Assembly (NCBI GenBank): GCA_910579425.1
Contig: CAJTVL010000034.1
Coordinates: 1 to 41,888 of the forward strand
Length of the DNA: 41,888 nucleotides
DNA from: an uncultured Lachnospiraceae bacterium
Lineage (GTDB): Bacteria; Bacillota; Clostridia; Lachnospirales; Lachnospiraceae
Direction: 5' to 3'
Shown here: piece after piece, positions 9,096-16,612 of the stretch
How the letters are laid out: the number at the start of each line of letters is the position of its first letter
Position numbering within the stretch: the stretch's first letter is position 1
Notes under the pieces: generated by a model
What the model was told of the DNA's origin: nothing
Database searches by the model: none
Seen by the model: the letters and a program-made list of their open reading frames with translations, nothing else
Program-made: the position numbers and the translations under genes

Positions 9096-9557
9096 TCAGA
9101 CGGCCATGCCCTGTGCCTGCCCGCCCCACTTTGTCAGGACGACAGTTTCACCGTTCCCCAGAGTGTCCCACAGACTGTAAACCTTGTCTGCCATATCATC
9201 CGGGTCTGCATATACCTCGCTGCCCACCATCATAAACTCCCCCGGCCTTGCAAAAAGTTCCTGAAATGCTTTCTGCTGTCCGGGGTTAAGGGAAGCGAAC
9301 AGGCAGCCTTCCTCCGGTATGCCGCACAAAAGGAATGTGCCGCTTACCACCCCTTTCCCTCCCGGTATACAGCGGTTAGGGGCAAGCCCGCCCGCATCCT
9401 CCCTGCTGATCATCAGTACCCTCTGCGGCAGGAAGCACCCCACCTGTGCCGTGCCCCCTAACGCTGCCTCCACAGCTTCCAGCGTGTTGTCAGGCAGGGC
9501 GGCGGGACGGGGAGCCTTCCCCGGCTCCACAATCAGAATGTCCATGCTTTGCTTCAT
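9096..9557 (-). CDS. DUF3846 domain-containing protein
   Basis: The 153-residue product matches DUF3846 proteins in conjugative elements and phages: N-terminal MDILIVEPGKAPRPAALPD, then GGTAQVGCFLPQRVLMISREDA, GLAPNRCIPG, and a C-terminal half ending in YADPDDMADKVYSLWDTLGNGE. The function is unknown; the family is typical of accessory operons in Tn1549-like elements. The start at 9557 has AAAGGAGG ten bases upstream. The gene lies between repA and the adhesin in the same direction. It has no membrane segment or signal peptide, so it is probably cytoplasmic. Confidence 0.88.
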   Translation of the reverse strand: MKQSMDILIVEPGKAPRPAALPDNTLEAVEAALGGTAQVGCFLPQRVLMISREDAGGLAPNRCIPGGKGVVSGTFLLCGIPEEGCLFASLNPGQQKAFQELFARPGEFMMVGSEVYADPDDMADKVYSLWDTLGNGETVVLTKWGGQAQGMAV

Positions 9558-9653
9558 GTTTTGTTGTCCTCCTTTTAATTTTTTGTCTATGTGCAGCCCA
9601 TGAAGGGCGTCACAGCAATGAAAGAATTACCAGCGGAAAAGAAAAACCAAAGA

Positions 9654-10607
9654 TTAACCGCCGCCGAATCCAACGGCCATATCGTGGCTTACAAGGCTTG
9701 CGTAATACTGGCTGATCGTCACAGGGGCATTGAACAGGGCAGACAGCGTATAAGCCCGGATATTGCCCACCAGGGTCGTATTCCTGTCAAGGCAGTCCAT
9801 GACATACTGGATATGCCCGCTGTCCAGCTTCAAAAAGCGGCTCTTTACGACCTCCGTACTCATATCCCCCTGGTTGATGCGTATGCTTTTCCGGCTGCTG
9901 CAACAGGTCTCCGCCATCAGTTCCACAAAACCGTCCAGACGTTCCTTGTCGTATGGGTGGTCATGCAGGAGATAGTCATAATCAATGTTCTCTTTTATCA
10001 GTTCCCGGTAAGCATCCATCCGATCTATCCCATCCATCCCATAACCAGCGGAAGAAAAGTTATCCACAGGAAAATCCCCGGCCTTTTCCGGATAGATTGA
10101 TAGGTCAGTATCACTAAAATCAGTTTTATTTAAGTCAGTATTATTAGTTTGTGATTTCCGCATTTCTTGAGTTGTGATTTTCACATCTCCTGAATTGTGA
10201 TTTTCACAATTCTTGATTTGTGATTCCGGCTGTCCCGTATTTGCCTGGCAGATGAAATTTTTAACGTATATGACATTGGGTTTGCCAAGCCCCCGGCGGA
10301 CACGCTCAATCAATCCAACGCCCTTTGAACAGTCCAGTTCATTCAGTAGTTTGTTTGCCTTCTGCTCCGCGCATCCCAGCGTCTCCATCACATCGGCAAT
10401 CGTGAAGATGATATACACACGCCCTTCCCCATCAAGCCAGTTGTTCTTTACCGACAGTCCCATGCGGTCAAGCAAAAGCCCGTAAAGCACCTTCGCCTCC
10501 ACCGACACCCCTTTAAAGAGCGGGTCTGTAAACAATATCTTTGGAATACGGTAAAAGGTGTACTGTTCCGCCTCATTCCCATAGTAATAATTCAGTTGTA
10601 ACGGCAT
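9654..10607 (-). CDS. repA: Replication initiator protein A (RepA_N type)
   Basis: The 317-residue product has the RepA N-terminal domain near its start (MPLQLNYYYGNEAEQYTFYR, then SVEAKVLYGLLLDRMGLS and a winged-helix-like block to about residue 130). A low-complexity polar linker with repeated NCENHNSGDVKITTQEM-like text follows, then a C-terminal region rich in aromatic and charged residues. RepA_N proteins initiate replication of plasmids and of excised conjugative elements. The start at 10607 is set by AAAGGAGG and by family homology; in-frame codons further upstream run through the terminators and are not used. The gene is third in a rep/par cassette (parA-parB-repA) suggesting that the excised circle replicates and is partitioned. 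Confidence 0.88.
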   Translation of the reverse strand: MPLQLNYYYGNEAEQYTFYRIPKILFTDPLFKGVSVEAKVLYGLLLDRMGLSVKNNWLDGEGRVYIIFTIADVMETLGCAEQKANKLLNELDCSKGVGLIERVRRGLGKPNVIYVKNFICQANTGQPESQIKNCENHNSGDVKITTQEMRKSQTNNTDLNKTDFSDTDLSIYPEKAGDFPVDNFSSAGYGMDGIDRMDAYRELIKENIDYDYLLHDHPYDKERLDGFVELMAETCCSSRKSIRINQGDMSTEVVKSRFLKLDSGHIQYVMDCLDRNTTLVGNIRAYTLSALFNAPVTISQYYASLVSHDMAVGFGGG

Positions 10608-10640
10608 CTTAGCTGCCTCCTTTTCCTTCATTTTCAGCGA

Positions 10641-10682
10641 CAAAAAAAGCCCCGGCAAAACAAAACAATTAGTCTCCGGGGC
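10641..10682 (-). terminator. Intrinsic terminator just upstream of repA
   Basis: On the minus strand GCCCCGG (10682-10676) pairs perfectly with CCGGGGC (10655-10649), and seven T follow. It lies 33 bases before the repA ATG, so there is almost no room for a promoter between it and repA. Confidence 0.85.
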
Positions 10683-10700
10683 ATGATCTGTCCGAAAACG

Positions 10701-10742
10701 CAAAAAAGCCGCCCGGTAACTGTCAGTCAGTCGCCGGACGGC
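10701..10742 (-). terminator. Intrinsic terminator just downstream of parB
   Basis: On the minus strand GCCGTCCGG pairs with CCGGGCGGC (eight of nine positions), followed by TTTTTT. It is the first of two terminators in tandem, 11 bases past the parB stop. Confidence 0.85.
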
Positions 10743-10753
10743 TTCTTTGCATT

Positions 10754-11653
10754 TCAGACATTTTGTGTTTTCCATGTTTCTAAAAGGGAGAAAATGACCT
10801 CCTCAATCTGTTTTGGTGTATATGTTTGTGGGAAATACTGTTTCAGTCTGTCATTTTTGAGCGTTACCTGCACTGGTACAGTCCGCTCCTCTGTTAAAAT
10901 GGCATCCATTACATTCCTGTCCAGTTTCCCCTCCTGGCTGTACTTTTTCAGGCGTTTCGCCTGCTCCAGTGATGGTACGGCCTGCAATCCCTCCATAACC
11001 TCTACAAGTTCCTCCTGCTGCTCTCCTGCCAGATAGGACAGTTCCACCGCAGGGTTAAAGGGCAGCTTCTTATCGTCCACCATCTGGAGCAGGACAGGGA
11101 GAAGTTCCGTCAGGCGGATAAAACGGTGGATGTTCCGGGCGCTGTCATTGGAATTTTCACTCAGCGCATCCACGCTGTACTTCTCGCCAAGTTGTCGAGA
11201 AGTGTCCTTTACACCCTGATGCTTCAGCGCGTCCAGCTTCATCTTATATGCCCATGCCTTTTCGCTGGGCAGAAGGTTTTCGCGCTGGATGTTGCTGTCT
11301 ACCATGAACAGCGTTGCTTCATCATCATCCAACTTTCGCACGATTACCGGCATGGTTGTTTTCCCTGCCAGTTCCGAAGCCCTCTTACGCCTGTGCCCGG
11401 CGATCAGTTCATAGCCGCCCTCCACACGGGGCCGCGCTATGCCGGGGACAAGGACGCCATGTGCCTTTACACTCTCTACCGTGTCCTGCATGGTCTCGTC
11501 GTCCAGTACCTTAAACGGATGGTCTTTAAAGGGGAACAATTCTGTCAACGGGATTTCCTGCACGTTCCCGTCTCCTCCCGCCCCCGGAGGCTTGCTTCCT
11601 GAGAGCAAATCCTCATAGGTAGTCATCTGGATATTCTTTGCAACGCTTTTCAT
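10754..11653 (-). CDS. parB: ParB/Spo0J-family partition protein
   Basis: The 299-residue product has the ParB nuclease/CTPase-like domain: IPLTELFPFKDHPF at about 33-46, GVLVPGIARP, then the signature ELIAGHRRKRASELAG at about 83-98, followed by NIQRENLLPSEKAWAYKMKLDAL. A helix-turn-helix region and a C-terminal dimerisation segment follow. It would bind a centromere-like site on the element and work with ParA to segregate its circular form. The ATG at 11653 overlaps the parA stop by four bases. Two terminators follow directly. The upstream gene arrangement is typical of Tn1549-like elements. Confidence 0.94.
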   Translation of the reverse strand: MKSVAKNIQMTTYEDLLSGSKPPGAGGDGNVQEIPLTELFPFKDHPFKVLDDETMQDTVESVKAHGVLVPGIARPRVEGGYELIAGHRRKRASELAGKTTMPVIVRKLDDDEATLFMVDSNIQRENLLPSEKAWAYKMKLDALKHQGVKDTSRQLGEKYSVDALSENSNDSARNIHRFIRLTELLPVLLQMVDDKKLPFNPAVELSYLAGEQQEELVEVMEGLQAVPSLEQAKRLKKYSQEGKLDRNVMDAILTEERTVPVQVTLKNDRLKQYFPQTYTPKQIEEVIFSLLETWKTQNV

Positions 11654-12432
11654 CCCCTTATCACCTCTTTCGTCAGTGCGGCATAAGCGGCTGCCACTTT
11701 ACCGGAAGGGTCATGGAGATAGATGCTCTTTCCTGCCGCACTTGTTTCCGCCGCCCTCACAGAAAGGGGGATAATGTTCTCAAAAATCCGCAGTTTCCCA
11801 TCATAATTCATGTGCAGAAGTTCCACAATATCCTTTGCATAATTTGTCCGCATATCCGCCATTGTTATCAATATCCCTGCTATGGAAAGGTGTGTGTTGA
11901 TCTGCCGTTTTACCTTTGCAATCGTGCGGATAAGCTGCTCCAACCCTTTTATCGACAGGTACTGCGCCTGCACCGGGATTATGACCTGATCTGCCGCCGC
12001 AAGCGCATTGATGGTCAGCATACCAAGTGAGGGCATACAATCCAGAATAATCGCATCATATTCCTCACGCATGGTATTCAGATACTGCCGCAGGATCGTC
12101 TCCCGGCTCATGGTATTGACCAGAGTAACCTCCATGCCGGACAATTCTATGTTCGCCGGGAGCAGGTCAACACCCTCCTCATGGTGGAGAATCCCGCTTC
12201 CGGGTGGAAGCGGCTCGTCCATGATTATCCCGCTCAGAATAGTCGAGAGCGTGGTTTCCATCTGGTCGGGCTGCTGGTATCCCAGGCTGGCAGTCATTGA
12301 CCCTTGACTGTCTACGTCCACCAGAAGGACACGCCTGCCCTCACGGGCAAGGCCGATCCCGATACTGATGGAACTCACTGTTTTTGCGCAGCCTCCTTTT
12401 TGATTACATAAGCAATAGATTGTCGCACCCAT
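11650..12432 (-). CDS. parA: ParA-family partition ATPase
   Basis: The 260-residue product is a deviant-Walker ATPase. The N-terminal NQKGGCAKTVSS is the KGGxxKT loop, VLLVDVDSQGSMTASLG is the A' motif and YDAIILDCMPSLGMLT is Walker B. It should drive movement and segregation of ParB-bound element DNA. The Cys-Ala in KGGCAKT, instead of the common Val-Gly, is an unusual but conservative variant. I place the start at ATG 12432; a GTG at 12438 that overlaps the upstream stop (GTGA) is an alternative, and GAGAGG serves either. The gene is translationally coupled to DUF5348 before it and parB after it. Confidence 0.94.
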   Translation of the reverse strand: MGATIYCLCNQKGGCAKTVSSISIGIGLAREGRRVLLVDVDSQGSMTASLGYQQPDQMETTLSTILSGIIMDEPLPPGSGILHHEEGVDLLPANIELSGMEVTLVNTMSRETILRQYLNTMREEYDAIILDCMPSLGMLTINALAAADQVIIPVQAQYLSIKGLEQLIRTIAKVKRQINTHLSIAGILITMADMRTNYAKDIVELLHMNYDGKLRIFENIIPLSVRAAETSAAGKSIYLHDPSGKVAAAYAALTKEVIRG

Positions 12433-12434
12433 AC

Positions 12435-12881
12435 TCACACCGCCTCTCTCACCCGGACAGTCAAACCATCCATCCGTATGTCTTTATGTCCCACCAGATA
12501 GTAGTCCCTGCCGTCATGCTCCACGCTCGTCCACACCCAATAGGGCACTTCCCGGTAATCATCTTTTATCAGTACCTCAATACCGCTTCCACTGGTATAA
12601 TAATGCCCGCTCTTTGTCTCATATCTTCCGCTTCCGTTCTTGTGCAGACGGCTCGTTTCCTTAACCGGACGTGAGAGGTATGCAATCCTCCGCTCCACAT
12701 CCGAAAGTTTCCCCATGACCTCCCGGAGTTCTGACTGGAGGAAAAGCTGCTGCCCGTCCTCATAGTTGATATGTAATCCACTCAGATCATCATAATCTTC
12801 ATAAGTGGAAAGTTTTAATATGCCCCTGATGCTCAAATTCAGGTTTTGGGCTTCCTTCAATAATAGGTTTAAATCTGCCAT
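12435..12881 (-). CDS. DUF5348 domain-containing protein
   Basis: The 148-residue product starts at 12881 behind AGAAGGAG and begins MADLNLLLKEAQNLNLSIRG. The C-terminal half is the DUF5348 pattern: GRYETKSGHYYTSGSGIEVL, then VPYWVWTSVEHDGRDYYLVGHKDI, probably a small beta-rich fold. The function is unknown; the family is restricted largely to Tn1549-like elements next to parA. It is the first gene of the leftward rep/par operon and the last gene before the chromosomal junction, so the operon promoter should lie in 12,882-13,060, although I could not pick a convincing one. Confidence 0.85.
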   Translation of the reverse strand: MADLNLLLKEAQNLNLSIRGILKLSTYEDYDDLSGLHINYEDGQQLFLQSELREVMGKLSDVERRIAYLSRPVKETSRLHKNGSGRYETKSGHYYTSGSGIEVLIKDDYREVPYWVWTSVEHDGRDYYLVGHKDIRMDGLTVRVREAV

Positions 12882-12924
12882 AAATTTTCTCCTTCTCATA
12901 GGCGTTTATCTCTGTTAAAATAAA

Positions 12925-13183
12925 TAGGACTAAACCAGCTATGCAGATACGGCGCTTGTCCGATGCAAAAGCTGATTTAGTCCTACCTAAACTTCAAATA
13001 TTAAGTTATCACTCCTTTTTAGGGACACGTTTTACAACACCAAACGGCTTGGTGGTATATTAGTGTCAAGTTGCTTGATTTTCAGTTTTCTGGTTAAAAA
13101 CAGGCCCGTCTTAATCCAATTTTGCTCATTTTCGACATGTCGAAAATTTTTTCAAAGCAAATTTTTCATAGGACTAAATCAGC
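12925..13183. repeat. Three copies of a 15-bp motif at the element edge
   Basis: TAGGACTAAACCAGC occurs at 12925-12939, its inverted form GCTGATTTAGTCCTA at 12971-12985, and TAGGACTAAATCAGC at 13169-13183. The last two are perfect inverted copies and the first differs by one base. The first two can form a 15-bp stem with a 31-base loop. They lie in a 330-bp gene-free stretch between DUF5348 and the truncated S8 protease. Plausible roles are recombinase or excisionase binding, iterons for RepA, or an operator. Confidence 0.7.
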
Positions 13184-13225
13184 GGAAACCCTTGATTTTA
13201 CTGGCTCCTTGCTAACTTGACACTA
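13061..13225. repeat. 165-bp AT-rich segment with 12-bp terminal inverted repeats at the element/chromosome junction
   Basis: TAGTGTCAAGTT (13061-13072) and AACTTGACACTA (13214-13225) are perfect inverted repeats, and similarity extends outward imperfectly (TGGTATAT and TGGTAATA). The flanks carry TAT on both sides, possibly a 3-bp target duplication. Inside is a perfect 20-bp palindrome, ATTTTCGACATGTCGAAAAT (13128-13147). There is no ORF inside. It may be a MITE-like insertion or the end of the conjugative element. Confidence 0.6.
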
Positions 13226-14882
13226 TATTACCATACGCCCCCCACTCCCGATTAGGATAGCTATTCCCCGGCACCCGGTTTGCCCCCCGGATCAGATAAT
13301 TTTTCAGTTCCCTGCTTTCCACCCTGAGCTGGTTTCTTCTGACCACGGCCCACTCCAGAAAAAGCGCGGAAGCTCCCGCCGTCAGGGCTACTGCCAGACT
13401 GGAGCCTGTTCGCGGGCCGAGAATCGTGTCTATATTGACCCCCGGCGCACAGATGTCCGGCTTAAATCGCCCGGTCCGCGAAAAACCCCTGCCCGACTCT
13501 ACCCAGAAGCTTCCGTTTTCATCGTTATAGGTGGTGGTGGTGATCACCTCCCGGGTATTGGCAGGCTCAGTAAGCGTAGTGTAGGGTGAGGGGCGCAAAA
13601 AGTACGTATCTCCCTGAAGGAACTCCTTAAGAGGCAGCCAGATATGGAAACAGTTCTCCATGCTTCCCCCCGTAATAGTCACTTGAATCGTCCACACCCC
13701 CGGCGTGGGCGTTATGAACCGGAAAAAGATCAGTTCCTCTCCGGAGCCCTGCTCCACCAGCACGTGGTCTACCTGTACACGGGATCTCTCATATATAAAA
13801 TTAAATTCTCTTCTCCCCTGCTCTCGGAAGTCCACCCGGGGGGTCACTTCGCCCCCCGGCGTGCGGATCGCAATGGCATGCTTGGCCGGTACGCTTCCCC
13901 ACAACTCCGCAATGAAGCCTGCCTGGTTCCCATCCACCCTGAGCTCCACATTGTCAACGGTCTCTGCCAGCCCTTCAATGGAAGTTCCCATATAATGATG
14001 GGCAGCATTCCCCTCATTACCGCCGCACACAATCACTGCCCGGCTTCTCCTTGTGGCAATCTGATTCAAATAGCTGGCAAGCACGGACTGTCCCCCATGC
14101 CCCCCCATATTAGTGCCAAGGGCAAAGCAGACCACAAGAGGCCGTATCAGCGCAGCGGCATAGCTCTCCAGATAACGCAACGCCACCAGAATATCGCTCT
14201 CCGCAAAAGCTGGCGTATCCTGGGACACCAGATAGTAGTCCTTCAGATATGGCTTCGCCTGGCGCAGCTTTACCATTACAATATCCGCCTCCGGCGCCGC
14301 CCCCTGAAAGCGCCGCCCACCCATTAAGGAGCTTCCTGCTGCCACGCTGGCAAGAGTGGTCCCGTGTCCGTTCTCATCCACGCTGGGCACGACCTCCAGC
14401 GGGTTGGGGCTCTGGAGCGCCATATTAATCTCTTCCTGTCGGTACTCCGTACCGTAAATGATGCCCGCCGGCGGCTGTCCGGTCTGTATGGTCTGATCCC
14501 AGATTCCCAGAATGCGGGTACTGCCGTCCTGCTTCCGGAATACCTCATCCTCATAGCGTATTCCAGTATCCAAAAATCCAATGACCACGCCGCGCCCGGT
14601 CAGGTTGAGGCTCCCTCCCTGAACCTTGCTGATCCCTGTGTTGAGCAGGGCGGTAGGGTCAAAGCTGTCCTGAAGTCCATAGAGGGCCGGTATGGATGGA
14701 TATGTAAACTCGTTGATGGTCATAGGACCGATCGTCTCCCGGTTTAAATAGACGATCCTGATATCTCCTCCTACAGGCTGAATCGTCACATCGTCCGGGT
14801 TAGCCACCACCCCTTGCGGTAATACAATATCCGAAATAATATCATAATAATCATTTGAAACCGCTCTTTCCCGATCTGTCAT
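13212..14882 (-). CDS. S8 (subtilisin-like) peptidase, Csp-like, C-terminus truncated by the inserted element
   Basis: The 556-residue product keeps the whole catalytic triad: Asp in IGFLDTGIRY (about 105), His in ENGHGTTLASV (about 173) and Ser in RTGSSLAVAL (about 495). A long insertion between His and Ser is typical of clostridial Csp-like proteases, whose best-known members act in spore germination by activating the cortex hydrolase SleC. The C-terminus YPNREWGAYG should continue for some 15-20 residues in relatives. Here it changes at the repeat-rich junction to NIVSS and stops at 13212, so the end is foreign. The ribosome binding site before ATG 14882 is weak. A terminator separates it from clpX. 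It may still be active; the role is inferred from the family. Confidence 0.85.
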   Translation of the reverse strand: MTDRERAVSNDYYDIISDIVLPQGVVANPDDVTIQPVGGDIRIVYLNRETIGPMTINEFTYPSIPALYGLQDSFDPTALLNTGISKVQGGSLNLTGRGVVIGFLDTGIRYEDEVFRKQDGSTRILGIWDQTIQTGQPPAGIIYGTEYRQEEINMALQSPNPLEVVPSVDENGHGTTLASVAAGSSLMGGRRFQGAAPEADIVMVKLRQAKPYLKDYYLVSQDTPAFAESDILVALRYLESYAAALIRPLVVCFALGTNMGGHGGQSVLASYLNQIATRRSRAVIVCGGNEGNAAHHYMGTSIEGLAETVDNVELRVDGNQAGFIAELWGSVPAKHAIAIRTPGGEVTPRVDFREQGRREFNFIYERSRVQVDHVLVEQGSGEELIFFRFITPTPGVWTIQVTITGGSMENCFHIWLPLKEFLQGDTYFLRPSPYTTLTEPANTREVITTTTYNDENGSFWVESGRGFSRTGRFKPDICAPGVNIDTILGPRTGSSLAVALTAGASALFLEWAVVRRNQLRVESRELKNYLIRGANRVPGNSYPNREWGAYGNIVSS

Positions 14883-14964
14883 TTTCCGATTTTCGTAACA
14901 GTCTGCCTATCCTTATTCTGTTACTCTCCTTTTTATCCCCGTTACAGTATCTATATGAGGATTC

Positions 14965-14988
14965 AAAAAAAAGGTGCCTTTTGGCACC
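14965..14988 (-). terminator. Intrinsic terminator of the FKBP-NlpC-ClpX operon
   Basis: On the minus strand GGTGCC, loop AAAA, GGCACC is followed by eight T. It ends the operon 59 bases after the clpX stop and isolates the S8 protease gene. Confidence 0.88.
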
Positions 14989-15046
14989 CTTTTACTGTAT
15001 AGGAGTACGCCGCCCCGGCACATCCGAAACAGGCAATACTCATTTT

Positions 15047-16582
15047 CTATTCTTTCGCTTCAATCGCTCGCAAATGATCCGGATTTTCCCCACTGGTACT
15101 GCGAATATCAATGACAGGGCCTCCTGTCCCCTCAATATACTCTCTGGTGATAATCACCCGCCCAATGTTATCATCCTTGGGGATTTCATACATAATATCC
15201 AGCATAAATTCCTCTATAATGGCCCGAAGGGCTCTGGCGCCGGTATCCTTTTCCATGGCCTTCTCCGCAATGGCCTCCAGGGCTCCCTCATCGAATTCCA
15301 GTTTCACCTCGTCCAATTCCAAAAGCTTTTGATACTGCTTTAAAATAGCGTTTTTAGGCTCCTTTAAGATCTTCACCATCATAGCCTTATCCAGCGCCGC
15401 CAGAGTGTAAATAATGGGAAGACGCCCGATAAACTCCGGTATCATTCCAAACTTCTTCAGATCCTCCACCGTCACCTTGCTTAAAATATTTTTTTCTTTG
15501 TCAAACTTATCCTTAAGCTCCGCATTAAAGCCAATGGAGGTCTGCTTTTTCAGGCGCTGTTTGATAATCTCCTCCAAATCCGGGAAAGCGCCGCCGCAGA
15601 TAAAAAGGATATTCCTTGTATTGATAGTGGCAAGAGGAACCATGGCGTTCTTGCTGTTTGCCCCCACCGGCACCTCCACATCCGCGCCCTCCAAAAGCCG
15701 CAGCATCCCCTGCTGCACGCTCTCGCCGCTCACATCCCGATTGGTGGTATTTTTCTTTTTGGCGATCTTGTCGATCTCGTCAATAAATACAATTCCCCGC
15801 TCCGCTTTCTCCGTATCATTGTCGGCGGCGGTAAGCAGCTTGGAAATTACGCTTTCAATATCGTCCCCGATATAACCTGCCTCCGTCAGGCTGGTGGCGT
15901 CCGCAATGGCAAGGGGCACGTCCAGAAGCCTTGCAAGGGTCTTTACCAGATACGTTTTTCCGCAGCCGGTAGGGCCGATCATCAGCATATTGGATTTTTC
16001 GATTTCAATATCGTCCATGGTGCCGGTGGCCACCCGCTTATAATGGTTATACACCGCCACGGAAATGACTTTCTTTGCATGCTCCTGGCCGATCACATAA
16101 TCGTCCAACTGGGCCTTGATCTTATGGGGAGGCGGAATATTCCTGATGTCAAGAACAGGAGCCTCTTCTTTTTTGGGCTTTTTCTTTTTCATCCTCTGCT
16201 TATAGGGGATTCCGCCCTCCCCCTGCAGATCTGTAATATTCACAAAACGGATATTTGGAAAACCCTTGCCGTTTAAATTCTTATTGATGTCCTCCATCAG
16301 AGCCGGATTATTTAACATTCCCTGATAGTCAAACTGGCTCACGGTATCCATAGTCCTGTGCATACAGTCGTTGCACACGGTGATATTGTTGGGAAGCTTG
16401 AACATTTTCCCCGCCTTGCTCTCCGGCCGACGGCACATAAAACAGACGTCCTCGTAGTCGCTTTCCTTCTTCTTCTCTTCCTTCCTTTCTTCCTTTGTCT
16501 CAGGATTCGTCAAAGAGGAATTTGAATCGGCATCATCCCTTTTTTCTTCTTCCGTTTTATCTCTCTCATCATAATCTGACAT
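15047..16582 (-). CDS. clpX: ClpX-like AAA+ unfoldase with extended charged N-terminus
   Basis: The 511-residue protein is about 80 residues longer than usual ClpX. It has a charged N-terminal tail (1-45), a C4 zinc finger (C47xxC50, C70xxC73), a Lys-rich linker to about 140 and the AAA+ module. Walker A is GPTGCGKT (203-210), Walker B FIDEID (266-271), the pore loop GYIGDD, and the Arg finger sits in EFIGRLP. The ClpP-binding loop SIGF (349-352) is kept. It should unfold substrates for ClpP, or remodel them alone. No clpP or tig lies beside it. It is last in an operon after an FKBP lipoprotein and an NlpC/P60 hydrolase, 30 bases behind the latter, with AAAGGAG at its start. It is likely a second, lineage-specific ClpX. 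Confidence 0.9.
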   Translation of the reverse strand: MSDYDERDKTEEEKRDDADSNSSLTNPETKEERKEEKKKESDYEDVCFMCRRPESKAGKMFKLPNNITVCNDCMHRTMDTVSQFDYQGMLNNPALMEDINKNLNGKGFPNIRFVNITDLQGEGGIPYKQRMKKKKPKKEEAPVLDIRNIPPPHKIKAQLDDYVIGQEHAKKVISVAVYNHYKRVATGTMDDIEIEKSNMLMIGPTGCGKTYLVKTLARLLDVPLAIADATSLTEAGYIGDDIESVISKLLTAADNDTEKAERGIVFIDEIDKIAKKKNTTNRDVSGESVQQGMLRLLEGADVEVPVGANSKNAMVPLATINTRNILFICGGAFPDLEEIIKQRLKKQTSIGFNAELKDKFDKEKNILSKVTVEDLKKFGMIPEFIGRLPIIYTLAALDKAMMVKILKEPKNAILKQYQKLLELDEVKLEFDEGALEAIAEKAMEKDTGARALRAIIEEFMLDIMYEIPKDDNIGRVIITREYIEGTGGPVIDIRSTSGENPDHLRAIEAKE

Positions 16583-16612
16583 CTGCTGTCTTCTCCTTTC
16601 AAATCCGCCTCT

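Noticed and set aside
14933..14965. Possible sigma-E/K sporulation promoter (CATATAGAT) upstream of the S8 protease
   Set aside because: Only partly matches the -10 consensus and no -35 was found. The family role in germination makes it tempting, but the evidence is too weak.
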